This document shows positions 1 through 8,248 of a stretch of DNA of 64,000 nt, in pieces. Each line of letters opens with the position of its first letter. Positions within the stretch are counted from its first letter, which is position 1. The notes under the pieces are model-generated. The model was not told the origin of the DNA, did no database searches, and saw only the letters and a list, made by a program, of their open reading frames with translations. The stretch comes from Flavobacterium sp. KACC 22761 (GTDB lineage: Bacteria; Bacteroidota; Bacteroidia; Flavobacteriales; Flavobacteriaceae). Both the position numbers and the translations under genes were made by a program. Location: assembly GCF_034058155.1 (NCBI RefSeq), contig NZ_CP139148.1, positions 496,001 through 560,000 on the forward strand. The letters run 5' to 3'.

Positions 1-246
1 AAAAGTCTCACCACAAATTGCTCTGATATAATCTAAAGTATATGGTCTGTTTGGATGTCTTGACAATTGAACACGTTGCCAAGCCGTAAGGTTTTTATAT
101 ATGTCTTTCTTAGTTTGCTCTAATTTTTTGTTGATTTCCTTGCACGTTGCTGTTACATCAACCTCAGATTCTTTTCCAATTACAACACACTTTTGCAACT
201 GTTCTTCAAGTTCTTTGATTGGAAGCTCAAAATCTAAATATTCCAT
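1..246 (-). CDS. accA: Acetyl-CoA carboxylase carboxyltransferase subunit alpha (N-terminal part)
   Basis: The gene runs leftward off the window, so only the first 82 codons are present. The protein starts [16 protein letters not shown] and continues through a helical segment to [20 protein letters not shown], the usual N-terminal region of bacterial AccA, where the LSRHP...R motif precedes the biotin carboxyltransferase fold. AccA pairs with AccD to transfer carboxyl from carboxybiotin to acetyl-CoA, the first step of fatty acid synthesis, in the cytoplasm. The catalytic domain is outside the window. The ATG at 246 is the only reasonable start, and a -7 box lies 33 bases upstream. Identification is firm; integrity of the rest cannot be judged. 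Confidence 0.93.
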   Translation of the reverse strand, partial: MEYLDFELPIKELEEQLQKCVVIGKESEVDVTATCKEINKKLEQTKKDIYKNLTAWQRVQLSRHPNRPYTLDYIRAICGETF

Positions 247-278
247 GGATTTTTGAATTTTGTTTTTAAATCGAACCG

Positions 279-286
279 CAAATATA
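279..286 (-). promoter_or_regulatory. -7 promoter box of accA
   Basis: On the minus strand the sequence reads TATATTTG, matching the Bacteroidota TAnnTTTG -7 consensus. It would start transcription near 272, giving a leader of about 25 bases before the accA ATG. No clear -33 TTG was confirmed. Confidence 0.6.
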
Positions 287-358
287 AAAATATTATATCA
301 TTGGCATAGTTAATTGTTAGTAAAGTATCAAATTGTGATTTAAAAGATAAGTAAACTA

Positions 359-1246
359 TTACACTTCTTTTTTGTTTTTGTAATGTTTAAAAACCCCGTT
401 TAAGATAACTGTAATTATAATTATTACGGCTCCGATATAAAATTCGGTGCTCATTTTTTCTTTTCCGCCAAGAATAAAATAAGCCAGCATAATTCCGTAA
501 ACTGGCTCTAAATTAGTCGTTAACATCACTGTATATGGCGTCAATTTCTGCATTACTTTTACCGATGCTGTAAATGCATAAGCTGTACAAATGGAAGCCA
601 AAATAAACAGCCACATCCAATTGTTTAATGATAAAGTAAAAAAATCGGCAGTGAATTTTCCTTGAAATAAAAAGTATATTGTAATAAAAAAAACTCCCGC
701 ACCAAATTCATAAAACGTAATTACTGAAGGTTCATGATCTGAAATCAGTTTTCCATTCATTAGCGTAAATAAAACGCCAAGAATTATCGCAGCCAATGCA
801 TAATAAACACCTGTCAAGTATTTGATTTCAACTTGTAATATCAAAGCCAAACCAGCAATAATAACTAATCCGAAGAAAACTTCGTAAAATAATATTTTTC
901 TTCCGTAGAAAAGCGGTTCCAACAATGAAGCAAAAAAAGCTCCTAAGGAAAATATGGAAAGCGTTATCGAAACATTTGAAACATGAATCGCCTTAAAAAA
1001 GAAAATCCAATGCAAAGCAATCAGCAATCCAACAAAAATCAGTTTAAAAAGCTCTTTTATTGGAACTTGGAAAGATTGTTTTTTGTACAAAATAAATCCG
1101 CCCAAAAAAATCATGGCTAGAAGCATTCTAAACCAAACCAAATTTTCAGCATCAATAGTAATCAAGGCGCCTAAAATGGCAGTAAAACCCCAGATAAAAA
1201 CAATTAAATGTAGATTTAAATAACTTTTTAAATTATCGTTTCGCAT
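359..1246 (-). CDS. EamA/DMT-family transporter
   Basis: This 295-residue protein is almost entirely hydrophobic, with about ten predicted membrane helices arranged as two EamA repeats, the plan of drug/metabolite transporters such as RhaT or YddG. Such proteins export or import small metabolites or amino acids; the substrate cannot be read from the sequence. An upstream in-frame ATG at 1282 exists, but the ATG at 1246 (MRNDNLKSYLNLHL) places the first helix immediately after the start and leaves only a 14-base overlap with the lptF/G stop, so it is preferred. It is last in a leftward run tgt-lptF-EamA with accA beyond. That order is, to my knowledge, common in Flavobacteriaceae. Family sure, role unknown. 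Confidence 0.85.
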   Translation of the reverse strand: MRNDNLKSYLNLHLIVFIWGFTAILGALITIDAENLVWFRMLLAMIFLGGFILYKKQSFQVPIKELFKLIFVGLLIALHWIFFFKAIHVSNVSITLSIFSLGAFFASLLEPLFYGRKILFYEVFFGLVIIAGLALILQVEIKYLTGVYYALAAIILGVLFTLMNGKLISDHEPSVITFYEFGAGVFFITIYFLFQGKFTADFFTLSLNNWMWLFILASICTAYAFTASVKVMQKLTPYTVMLTTNLEPVYGIMLAYFILGGKEKMSTEFYIGAVIIIITVILNGVFKHYKNKKEV

Positions 1247-2321
1247 TACGTAGTAGGTAAACTGCAAGAGTTCCAAAAACAATATTTGGGAACCAAACAG
1301 CTAATAAAGGTGAAAATGTAGATTTTTCGGCAAGTGTTCCAAATATTTTATCAAAAAACACAAATGAGAATGCAATTGCTATTCCGATAGCCAAATTAGT
1401 TCCCATTCCGCCACGACGTTTCATAGAAGAAACTGCAACGGCGATAATTGTCAAAATAAAAGCCGAAACCGGAACGCTGTATTTTTTGTAAAGAACAACC
1501 AAATAAGTATTGATGTTTCCAGAACCTCTTTTTCTTTCTTTTTCAATAAAATCGATCAATTTCCCAAGAGAAAGTGTTTCAGCGATATAAACAACTGGCG
1601 TCAAATCGGCTAGTTCAAATTTGAATTTCACTTCTTTTTCTGGAACCTTTTCAATAATATCATTCAATTCGCCAACCGTTCTTTTAGTATAATCGTATAA
1701 AACGTATGTTTTCTTTTTTGGATCCCATTTAATTCGGCTAGCTGAAATTTTATAGATCATTTTTTCTTTCTCAAAATGCTCCAGCGTAAAATTAAATGCC
1801 GTTTTAGATTCCTCGTTAAAACTGTTTACATAAATAAAATCATGATCATTCAGCTGGCGGTAAACATTGGTATTATTACCCATCATTTCAGCTTTTCCGT
1901 TTCCCTTTAAATACGTATATCTAAAATTATTAAATCCCTCGCTGGCAGCAGGAACAATAAAAAAACCCATCAAAAGCACAAAAATCGAAACGATTGAAGC
2001 ACCAATAATATAAGGTCTCAAAAAACGTGTGAACGAAATCCCGGAACTCAAAATCGCGATAATCTCTGTATTGTTTGCCAATTTTGAAGTAAACCAAATC
2101 ACCGATAAAAATAAAAATATCGGAAAAAGAGAATTGGCAAAATAAATCGTAAAGTTGTAGTAATAGAGCGCAATATCCATAAACGGAATCTTGTTCTCCA
2201 ACATTTTATTCACCTTTTCAGAAACGTCAATTACAATCCCAATCGGAATAAATAACAAGATCATCACCGAAAAAGTGGCTAAATATCTTTTTAAAATATA
2301 CTTATCTATTATTGTTAACAT
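1233..2321 (-). CDS. LptF/LptG-family LPS export permease
   Basis: The 362-residue protein starts MLTIIDKYILKRYL, the typical first helix of LptF/LptG (YjgP/YjgQ). It has three N-terminal membrane segments, a periplasmic beta-jellyroll region at about residues 135-270, and three C-terminal membrane segments ending near residue 358. LptF and LptG form the membrane part of the LptB2FG ABC transporter that extracts lipopolysaccharide from the inner membrane and passes it to LptC and LptA. Motifs do not separate F from G here, so no symbol is given. It lies directly downstream of tgt, with a hairpin-forming intergenic sequence between them, and overlaps the EamA transporter. Family call is strong. 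Confidence 0.88.
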   Translation of the reverse strand: MLTIIDKYILKRYLATFSVMILLFIPIGIVIDVSEKVNKMLENKIPFMDIALYYYNFTIYFANSLFPIFLFLSVIWFTSKLANNTEIIAILSSGISFTRFLRPYIIGASIVSIFVLLMGFFIVPAASEGFNNFRYTYLKGNGKAEMMGNNTNVYRQLNDHDFIYVNSFNEESKTAFNFTLEHFEKEKMIYKISASRIKWDPKKKTYVLYDYTKRTVGELNDIIEKVPEKEVKFKFELADLTPVVYIAETLSLGKLIDFIEKERKRGSGNINTYLVVLYKKYSVPVSAFILTIIAVAVSSMKRRGGMGTNLAIGIAIAFSFVFFDKIFGTLAEKSTFSPLLAVWFPNIVFGTLAVYLLRNAKR

Positions 2322-2334
2322 AGTAAGGTTTAAT

Positions 2335-2384
2335 TGTTTATCTGTTTAATCGTTTAACCGAATAAACGATTAAACAAATAAACA
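2335..2384. repeat. Long AT-rich hairpin between tgt and lptF
   Basis: A 13-base arm GTTTAATCGTTTA at about 2343-2355 is followed by a six-base loop and its exact complement TAAACGATTAAAC. Outer arms TGTTTA and TAAACA extend the stem to about 22 bases per side with one three-base internal loop. It fills nearly the whole tgt-lptF gap. It lacks a T-tract, so it looks like a processing or stability structure or a dispersed repeat rather than a classic terminator. Confidence 0.7.
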
Positions 2385-2388
2385 TATT

Positions 2389-3519
2389 TTAAAGTCTTTG
2401 GCTCATATTTTTAACCATCATTTCTTTCCATGGTCGAAAATCTCCGGCTAAGATATGTTTTCTCGCTTCACGAACCAACCACATATAAAAACCAAGATTA
2501 TGAATTGTCGCGATTTGCTTTCCTAAATATTCGTTTGCAGCAAATAAGTGACGCAGATAAGCTTTTGAATATTCAGTATCGACAAAAGTATGCCCCATTT
2601 CGTCGATTGGAGAAAAATCAGCTTCCCATTTTTTGTTTTTGATGTTGATGGTTCCGTTTGCGGTAAACAACATTCCGTTTCTCGCATTACGCGTTGGCAT
2701 AACACAATCAAACATATCAATTCCTAATGCGATATTTTCCAAAATATTAATAGGAGTTCCAACTCCCATTAAATAACGAGGTTTGTCTTCTGGAAGAATT
2801 TCGCAAACCACTTCTGTCATCGCATACATTTCTTCCGCAGGTTCACCAACCGAAAGTCCGCCAATTGCATTCCCTTGCTGACCCGCATTTGCAATATATT
2901 CAGCCGATTGACGACGTAAATCTTTATAAGTACTTCCTTGGACAATCGGGAAAAACGTTTGTTCGTAACCGTATTTATAAGGCACTTTTTCCAAATGATT
3001 AATACAACGATCCAACCAACGGTGCGTCATATGCATCGAACGTTGTGCATATCTATAATCGCAAGGATAAGGCGTACATTCATCAAAAGCCATAATAATA
3101 TCAGCACCAATTGTACGCTGAATTTCCATTACATTTTCAGGCGTAAAAAAGTGATACGAACCATCAATATGCGATTTAAATTTCACTCCTTCTTCTTTGA
3201 TTTTTCTGTTTGATGAAAGAGAATATACTTGATAACCGCCTGAATCTGTCAAAATATTACGATCCCAGTTCATAAATTTATGCAATCCTCCTGCTTTTTC
3301 AAGGATTTCAGTTTGTGGACGCAAGTACAAATGATAGGTATTTCCTAGAATAATATCTGGATTAATTTCTTCTTTTAATTCACGTTGATGCACTCCCTTT
3401 ACAGAGGCTACCGTTCCAACAGGCATAAAAATAGGCGTTTCAATTACGCCGTGATCTGTAGTAATGCTTCCTGCTCTCGCTTTCGATTGCGGATCTTTTT
3501 GTAATAAATCGAACTTCAT
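2389..3519 (-). CDS. tgt: Queuine/preQ1 tRNA-ribosyltransferase (Tgt)
   Basis: The 376-residue enzyme exchanges guanine-34 of tRNAs with GUN anticodons for the queuosine precursor preQ1. The substrate-pocket motif TDSGGYQVYSL (Asp92) and the nucleophile region FDCVMPTRNARNG (Asp271) are intact, as are GGLSVGE and LMGVGTP. The C-terminal zinc site is unusual: in most bacterial Tgt a CxCxxC set plus a His binds zinc, but here the aligned stretch at residues 306-315 (DEMGHTFVDT) has no Cys, while the His of TIHNL (His340) remains. I believe this is shared by other Flavobacteriia, so the protein is probably active. A CAAAGATA (minus-strand TATCTTTG) box at 3540-3547 probably drives the tgt-lptF-EamA run. 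Confidence 0.95.
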   Translation of the reverse strand: MKFDLLQKDPQSKARAGSITTDHGVIETPIFMPVGTVASVKGVHQRELKEEINPDIILGNTYHLYLRPQTEILEKAGGLHKFMNWDRNILTDSGGYQVYSLSSNRKIKEEGVKFKSHIDGSYHFFTPENVMEIQRTIGADIIMAFDECTPYPCDYRYAQRSMHMTHRWLDRCINHLEKVPYKYGYEQTFFPIVQGSTYKDLRRQSAEYIANAGQQGNAIGGLSVGEPAEEMYAMTEVVCEILPEDKPRYLMGVGTPINILENIALGIDMFDCVMPTRNARNGMLFTANGTINIKNKKWEADFSPIDEMGHTFVDTEYSKAYLRHLFAANEYLGKQIATIHNLGFYMWLVREARKHILAGDFRPWKEMMVKNMSQRL

Positions 3520-3567
3520 TTGTTTCTTTTTTCAGAGCGCAAAGATAAGCTAATTTCAGGATAATTT

Positions 3568-3626
3568 AATTAGATAATTTGTCAATTAGAAAATCTACTA
3601 ATTAGATAATTTGCCAATTAGAAAAT
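3568..3626. repeat. Tandem 27-bp AT-rich repeat
   Basis: Two 27-base units starting AATTAGATAATTTG lie at 3568-3594 and 3600-3626 and differ at one base. Fragments of the same type (CAATTAGATAATT) recur at about 39340-39375. The unit looks like a low-complexity intergenic repeat and has no coding potential. Confidence 0.7.
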
Positions 3627-3728
3627 TAAGATAATGAAGCCTTGCACTTGAAACAAAACAAATTAAAAATTCAGAATTAAAATTTCGAATTTGGAGTTTA
3701 GAATTTAAAAATTAGAATTTAATATTTA

Positions 3729-3837
3729 GGGCGTTTCCCTCCGGGCCGGGCTATCCGCTATATTCCCAATTAACAAAAACTACGGCTAAAAAGCCTTGTT
3801 TTTCTAAATTGGGAGATGTCGCTTCTATCCCTAACGC
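3729..3837. repeat. REP-like element with GGGCGTT and CCCTAACGC ends
   Basis: This 109-base GC-richer island starts GGGCGTT, contains CCGGGCCGGGC and an inner pair CCCAATT/AATTGGG, and ends CCCTAACGC. A second element with the same ends but different middle lies at 24042-24125. It is a dispersed intergenic repeat; I recall similar elements in other Flavobacterium genomes but cannot search. The remainder of 3520-3980 has only AT-rich sequence and no gene. Confidence 0.7.
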
Positions 3838-3980
3838 GCACGAGTAATCGTTTTTTTGAGGTAATTTATAAAATGTAAAAGTTATAATCTTTGAGTATTA
3901 AAAATACAATCATAAAAAACATTAAATCACTAACTTTAAACAACTTAAAAATATTCATTACTAATAAAAACGAAAAAATC

Positions 3981-4277
3981 ATGATAAATTCAGAAAACAA
4001 AAATCCATCAAAAGATAACCAAATCGAAAGAAATTTAGAAAACCTGAATTATCCTTCAAGCGAAGACATTTACAACCAAGAAGATAATTTAGACATCGAT
4101 CCAGAAAACATCTCAACCGATAAGACAATCACTCAAAATGACAACGAATGGAAACAAAATAGCGACAAACTCGGAAATGATTTAGACATTCCGGGTTCAG
4201 AACTTGATGATGAACAAGAAGAAATTGGGTCAGAGGATGAAGAAAACAATTTCTACAGCGAAAGCGACACAAACTAA
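3981..4277 (+). CDS. Small acidic flavobacterial protein of unknown function
   Basis: A 98-residue, very hydrophilic protein rich in Asp, Glu, Asn and Ser, with no signal peptide or membrane segment. The frame is open from 3891, but the first 30 codons are basic and unlike the rest; the ATG at 3981 (MINSENKNPSK) is the natural start. The C-terminal part, DIPGSELDDEQEEIGSEDEE, resembles a short family I remember in flavobacterial genomes, in which an acidic DIPG-ELDD segment is the conserved part. The composition suggests a disordered protein, perhaps stress related; this is inference. It stands alone between repeat-rich gaps. Confidence 0.65.
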   Translation: MINSENKNPSKDNQIERNLENLNYPSSEDIYNQEDNLDIDPENISTDKTITQNDNEWKQNSDKLGNDLDIPGSELDDEQEEIGSEDEENNFYSESDTN

Positions 4278-4295
4278 TTTCATTTTAAAACTTTT

Positions 4296-4361
4296 TTTGC
4301 CACAGATTCTACTGATTAACATTGATTTTTCAATCTTTTTAATCCGTTAATCTGTGGCAAA
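4296..4361. repeat. Inverted repeat built on TTTGCCACAGATT
   Basis: TTTGCCACAGATT at 4296-4308 is answered by AATCTGTGGCAAA at 4349-4361. The words between (ACTGATT, AATCCGTTAATC) resemble sequence at about 40735-40765 (AATCTG, TTAATCTGTGGC), so this is a dispersed intergenic repeat that may also act as a loose terminator for the acidic protein gene. The rest of the gap to 4527 shows nothing recognisable. Confidence 0.6.
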
Positions 4362-4526
4362 CTTTTATTGTCACTTTACTCAGCTTCTTTTTGCTTTTGA
4401 AATCGCATTCGTTATACCTCTCACAAGATAAATTTTAAAGATTTTAAAACGTTTTGTCCTTTTTTCTGAGATTAACAAAAAACGGCCAAAATTTCACAAT
4501 TCCGTTAAACTAAAGCAGAAAATGAT

Positions 4527-4557
4527 TTGTCTCCCCGCAAAATAACGACTACTTTTG
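4527..4557 (+). promoter_or_regulatory. Promoter of the transketolase genes
   Basis: TTG at 4527-4529 is followed after 20 bases by TACTTTTG at 4550-4557, matching the Bacteroidota -33 and -7 pattern. Transcription would start near 4564, just ahead of the ATG at 4583. Confidence 0.65.
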
Positions 4558-4582
4558 CTCCAGTTTAAATTTTACATAGAAA

Positions 4583-5434
4583 ATGAAGCCTAACACACAA
4601 CAATTAAGCGATTTAACGATCCAAGTAAGAAGAGATATTCTTAGAATGGTACATGCTGTAAACTCTGGACACCCAGGTGGTTCATTAGGTTGTACTGAAT
4701 TTTTGGTAACACTATATCAAAATATCATGGACCGCAAAGAAGGTTTTGATATGGACGGAATTGGAGAAGATATCTTTTTCCTTTCAAATGGTCATATTTC
4801 ACCAGTATTTTATAGCGTTTTAGCACGTAGCGGTTATTTTCCAGTTTCGGAGCTTGCCACTTTCAGATTATTAAACTCTCGTTTACAAGGTCACCCAACA
4901 ACTCACGAAGGTTTGCCTGGAGTTCGTATGGCATCTGGATCATTAGGACAAGGTTTATCTGTTGCTCTTGGTGCTGCTCAAGCTAAAAAATTAAACGGAG
5001 ACAAACATTTAGTATTTACTCTTCACGGAGACGGAGAATTGCAAGAAGGTCAAAACTGGGAAGCTATCATGTATGCTTCTGCTAAAAAAGTAGACAATCT
5101 TATTGCAACTGTTGACGTTAACGGAAAACAAATTGACGGAACAACTGACGAAGTTTTAGCTATGGGAAGCCTTCGCGCTAAATTCGAAGCTTTTGACTGG
5201 GATGTTTTGGAAATCAAAGAAGGAAACAGCATCGATGCAATTATTGCTGGATTAACTGATGCTAAATCAAGAACAGGAAAAGGAAAACCAGTTTGCGTTT
5301 TATTGCACACAGAAATGGGTCACGGAGTTGACTTCATGATGCATACGCACGCTTGGCACGGTAAAGCGCCAAACAACGATCAGTTGGCGGCAGCATTAGC
5401 TCAAAATTACTCTAAAGATCAAGTTGATTACTAA
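4583..5434 (+). CDS. Transketolase, N-terminal (thiamine diphosphate-binding) subunit
   Basis: This 283-residue protein matches the first third of transketolase. It has SGHPGGSLG near residue 28, GHPTTHEG near 103, and the thiamine diphosphate motif from GDGELQEGQ (about 149-157) to the VDVNGKQIDG segment near 177. The enzyme moves two-carbon ketol units between sugar phosphates in the non-oxidative pentose phosphate pathway and needs the C-terminal subunit encoded 77 bases downstream. A split transketolase is a normal arrangement in many bacteria and archaea, so this is not a broken gene. It and its partner very likely form one transcript. Confidence 0.94.
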   Translation: MKPNTQQLSDLTIQVRRDILRMVHAVNSGHPGGSLGCTEFLVTLYQNIMDRKEGFDMDGIGEDIFFLSNGHISPVFYSVLARSGYFPVSELATFRLLNSRLQGHPTTHEGLPGVRMASGSLGQGLSVALGAAQAKKLNGDKHLVFTLHGDGELQEGQNWEAIMYASAKKVDNLIATVDVNGKQIDGTTDEVLAMGSLRAKFEAFDWDVLEIKEGNSIDAIIAGLTDAKSRTGKGKPVCVLLHTEMGHGVDFMMHTHAWHGKAPNNDQLAAALAQNYSKDQVDY

Positions 5435-5511
5435 AAAATGTACAGCTTTAGTGCACAATTTCAACTTAGAAACTTAGTTGCCTAGAAGCTTAGCATCTCA
5501 AAAAATAAAAA

Positions 5512-6465
5512 ATGAAAAAATACGAAAATACAGGAAGCAAAGATACTCGTTCTGGTTTTGGAGCGGGAATGACTGAACTAGGTCAAAAAAACGAAAATGT
5601 TGTGGCATTATGCGCTGATTTGATTGGATCATTAAAATTTGATGATTTCAAAAAAAATCACCCAGAGCGTTTTTTCCAAATCGGAATTGCGGAAGCTAAC
5701 ATGATCGGAATTGCTGCAGGTTTGACAATTGGAGGAAAAATTCCTTTCACAGGAACTTTCGCTAACTTTTCTACAGGAAGAGTTTACGACCAAATTCGTC
5801 AATCTGTTGCTTATTCAGATAAAAACGTAAAAATTTGTGCTTCTCACGCTGGTTTGACTTTAGGAGAAGATGGAGCAACGCACCAAATCCTAGAAGATAT
5901 TGGTTTGATGAAAATGTTACCAGGAATGACGGTAATCAATACTTGCGATTACAACCAGACTAAAGCTGCTACAATTGCTTTAGCAGATCACCACGGTCCA
6001 GCTTATTTACGTTTTGGGCGTCCAGTTGTAGCAAACTTCACTCCTGCTGATGAGCCATTCGTAATTGGAAAAGCAATCATGTTAAACGAAGGAACTGATG
6101 TTACTATTATTGCAACAGGACACTTGGTTTGGGAAGCGCTTATCGCTGCTGAAAAATTAGAAGAAAAAGGAATTTCTGCTGAAGTAATCAATATTCACAC
6201 AATTAAACCGCTTGATGAAGAAGCAATTTTAAAATCAGTTGCTAAAACAAGATGTGTAGTTACTGCAGAAGAGCACAATTATCTTGGAGGTCTTGGAGAA
6301 AGTGTTTCAGGCGTATTAGCTTTGCACCATCCAACTCCACAAGAATTTGTAGCAGTTAAAGATAGTTTTGGAGAATCTGGAACTCCTGAGCAATTAATGG
6401 AAAAATACAAATTAAACAATCAAGCAATTGTTGAAGCTGTAGAAAGAGTGATCAAAAGAAAATAA
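5512..6465 (+). CDS. Transketolase, C-terminal subunit
   Basis: The 317-residue protein contains the pyrimidine-binding domain (residues about 10-170), with FQIGIAEANMIGIAAG carrying the conserved Glu that activates the thiamine ring, followed by the C-terminal transketolase domain (about 190-310). It pairs with the N-terminal subunit just upstream, and together they form the complete enzyme. A 1-deoxyxylulose-5-phosphate synthase is less likely because Dxs is a single longer chain and the upstream half is transketolase-like. Transcription ends at a strong hairpin about 25 bases after the stop. Confidence 0.94.
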   Translation: MKKYENTGSKDTRSGFGAGMTELGQKNENVVALCADLIGSLKFDDFKKNHPERFFQIGIAEANMIGIAAGLTIGGKIPFTGTFANFSTGRVYDQIRQSVAYSDKNVKICASHAGLTLGEDGATHQILEDIGLMKMLPGMTVINTCDYNQTKAATIALADHHGPAYLRFGRPVVANFTPADEPFVIGKAIMLNEGTDVTIIATGHLVWEALIAAEKLEEKGISAEVINIHTIKPLDEEAILKSVAKTRCVVTAEEHNYLGGLGESVSGVLALHHPTPQEFVAVKDSFGESGTPEQLMEKYKLNNQAIVEAVERVIKRK

Positions 6466-6487
6466 TTTTTTACTTTTCTTACTTTAT

Positions 6488-6523
6488 AAAAAAACCTCGA
6501 AATTCACATCTCGAGGTTTTTTT
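6488..6523. terminator. Bidirectional rho-independent terminator
   Basis: A 13-base stem, AAAAAAACCTCGA at 6488-6500 against TCGAGGTTTTTTT at 6511-6523, closes a ten-base loop. A-tracts and T-tracts on both flanks let it serve the transketolase genes and the convergent lipoprotein gene. Confidence 0.88.
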
Positions 6524-6552
6524 TATTATCTTATTATCTATACAAACAGCTT

Positions 6553-7656
6553 TTATTTAGCTGAATGATGATTTTTATCAACATGTATTCTTAATCTTCC
6601 TGGAGAAGTATAATCACCTCCAAAAGCTGGAATACCCCATGTTTCAGTTTCATCAACATTTGGCGTACTAGGATTATCCGGAATTGGATCAAAAGGATAA
6701 TACTTGCTTATTCCTGAAAAAGGAGCACCTGTAGGTTTTGTAATTTCATAGCGAGTAGTATAACCGTCACCATCATCATCAACATCTAAAAAGTCAGCAA
6801 TTCCGTCGCCATCTGTATCATCTTTCATCCATGCTGGCGGATTTGGATATCTCACAACATCTCGTAAATCATAAACATAACCATTACCATTACCTTCTTT
6901 ATTAACATCTTCAAAATAATCAGGAACACCATCTGGTTCTGAGGTTACACTTGTTCCTACAATTTTTATATCATGATCCAACCTAAAGAGACCAAACAAT
7001 TTAAAACTGAATATCAAGCACGTATATGCCGGGAAGGCATCCTTTGCTTGTGAATAATATGCCAATCCAGATGGAAGAAACATCACGCCCGCTCCATAAT
7101 TGTCATAGGTTATTTCTCCATTAGGAGCGGTGGTAGAAGTACCAATTCCGAATTTCGGAAAAATTTCACTCCATCCCTCAATTACAGTATTTGTTTCTCC
7201 ATTAGATTGATCATACGGAAACAGGAACCAGCTCATTGCATATCCATGAGACGAATCAAATTCTTTATTATTCAACAAAGTACCTGTATAAGAAGCACTA
7301 ATTTTATCAGTATTTGATGGATGTGCGCCCGTACCTTTTCTTAAAGTCAAATAATAAACTGTATAATACACATCATGATTATAAACTTCTCTAGACTCTA
7401 AAGGATAATCTTTTTGATCCCAGATTGAAGTTTGAGTACCGCCGGCAGGAATTTTCTCAAATACAATATCATAATTTGCGGTTACTTCCTTAATATAATT
7501 TGTCTTTAAATAATTTTCAATAGAATCCTTGTCTGCTTTGTATTGTTCCTTGTAATCCCTTACCGGAACTGTTTCCGGATCATCATCGCCCTTGTTGCAA
7601 GAAACCATAGCAATACCAGCTAGTAATAAAATAAAATAATATTTAAATTTATTCAT
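6553..7656 (-). CDS. FKBP-type peptidyl-prolyl isomerase-like lipoprotein with thrombospondin-3-type Ca repeats
   Basis: The 367-residue protein begins with a lipoprotein signal peptide ending VSC (Cys20), followed by Asp-rich residues that fit the surface-export signal of Bacteroidota lipoproteins. Residues about 100-230 resemble an FKBP domain: RKGTGAHPSNTDKISASYTG, KEFDSS, VIEGWSE, and MFLPSGLAYYSQAKDAFPAY. Residues about 280-300 contain DTDGDGIADFLDVDDDGDGY, a calcium-binding thrombospondin type 3 repeat. The fusion suggests a cell-surface folding helper or an inactive FKBP scaffold; several FKBP active-site aromatics cannot be confirmed by eye. It is a single gene, convergent with the transketolase operon. 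Confidence 0.75.
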   Translation of the reverse strand: MNKFKYYFILLLAGIAMVSCNKGDDDPETVPVRDYKEQYKADKDSIENYLKTNYIKEVTANYDIVFEKIPAGGTQTSIWDQKDYPLESREVYNHDVYYTVYYLTLRKGTGAHPSNTDKISASYTGTLLNNKEFDSSHGYAMSWFLFPYDQSNGETNTVIEGWSEIFPKFGIGTSTTAPNGEITYDNYGAGVMFLPSGLAYYSQAKDAFPAYTCLIFSFKLFGLFRLDHDIKIVGTSVTSEPDGVPDYFEDVNKEGNGNGYVYDLRDVVRYPNPPAWMKDDTDGDGIADFLDVDDDGDGYTTRYEITKPTGAPFSGISKYYPFDPIPDNPSTPNVDETETWGIPAFGGDYTSPGRLRIHVDKNHHSAK

Positions 7657-7696
7657 TATTGTTAATTTTTTAGGTGCGCAAGATACAATATTGATT

Positions 7697-7704
7697 TATT
7701 TTTG
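7697..7704 (+). promoter_or_regulatory. -7 box of the S4-domain gene
   Basis: TATTTTTG fits TAnnTTTG and lies 32 bases before the ATG at 7736. It supports that start over an upstream in-frame start at 7691, which would precede the promoter. Confidence 0.6.
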
Positions 7705-7735
7705 TAAAGAATTTAACTTCGATTTTAGAAAAATT

Positions 7736-8125
7736 ATGAGAATAGATAAATACCTCTGGTGCGTGCGTTATTATAAGACCAGAAACATGGTCACCGAGGC
7801 ATGCAAAAAGAACCACATTACTGTAAATGGGCAGATTGCAAAACCTTCTAAAGAAGTTTTTCCTACAGACAAAATCACGTTTAGAAAAGACCAAATTACT
7901 CAAATTATTACCGTACTTGATATTCCTGAAAGTCGCGTGGGAGCAAAACTTGTCGATATATACCGCAAGAACGAAACTCCACCAGAAGCTTATGCTCATT
8001 TAGAGTTATTAAAACTTTCAAAAGAGCACTATAGAAAAAGCGGTACGGGAAGACCAACTAAAAAAGACCGTAGAGATATTGACGACTACGGAAATGAAAT
8101 TTTCGACGAAGAAGATGACATCTAA
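7736..8125 (+). CDS. hslR: RNA-binding S4 domain protein, Hsp15 type
   Basis: A 129-residue basic protein with an S4 RNA-binding fold in its first 60 residues (MRIDKYLWCVRYYKTRNMV, then ITVNGQIAKPSKEV). The remainder is charged and ends in an acidic tail. The layout matches Hsp15, which in E. coli binds stalled 50S subunits carrying peptidyl-tRNA and helps recycle them. The tail differs from the E. coli protein, so the exact role is inferred. It is divergent from the FKBP-like lipoprotein gene. Confidence 0.8.
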   Translation: MRIDKYLWCVRYYKTRNMVTEACKKNHITVNGQIAKPSKEVFPTDKITFRKDQITQIITVLDIPESRVGAKLVDIYRKNETPPEAYAHLELLKLSKEHYRKSGTGRPTKKDRRDIDDYGNEIFDEEDDI

Positions 8126-8128
8126 ATT

Positions 8129-8210
8129 TCAACAACAAAATTCCAAATTCCAATCTTGGAAAATCCATCTATTTACTTTTGGAATTTGGAATTTCAAAAA
8201 TTGGAATTTT
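8129..8210. repeat. Dispersed AATTCCAAATTCCAA-type inverted repeat
   Basis: AAATTCCAAATTCCAA near the left end is answered by TTGGAATTTGGAATTT near the right end. Related runs occur at about 26120-26335, 44360-44490, 59715-59755 and 59990-60035. They sit only between genes. The last part runs into the promoter of the next gene. Confidence 0.7.
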
Positions 8211-8218
8211 AAATTTTA

Positions 8219-8226
8219 TAAATTTG
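8219..8226 (+). promoter_or_regulatory. -7 box of the phosphoribosyltransferase gene
   Basis: TAAATTTG matches TAnnTTTG and ends 22 bases before the ATG at 8249. Confidence 0.6.
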
Positions 8227-8248
8227 TACTTTAGCAAAAAATAAAATC

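Noticed and set aside
2938..3213. Open frame on the plus strand inside tgt
   Set aside because: It is antisense to conserved tgt codons and has no promoter or family resemblance. The same applies to other open frames opposite carB, rmuC, crtI and the SLC13 gene.
4583..6465. Transketolase broken by a stop and 77-base gap
   Set aside because: Each part has a proper start, complete domain and own length typical of two-subunit transketolase, so this is a normal split enzyme.
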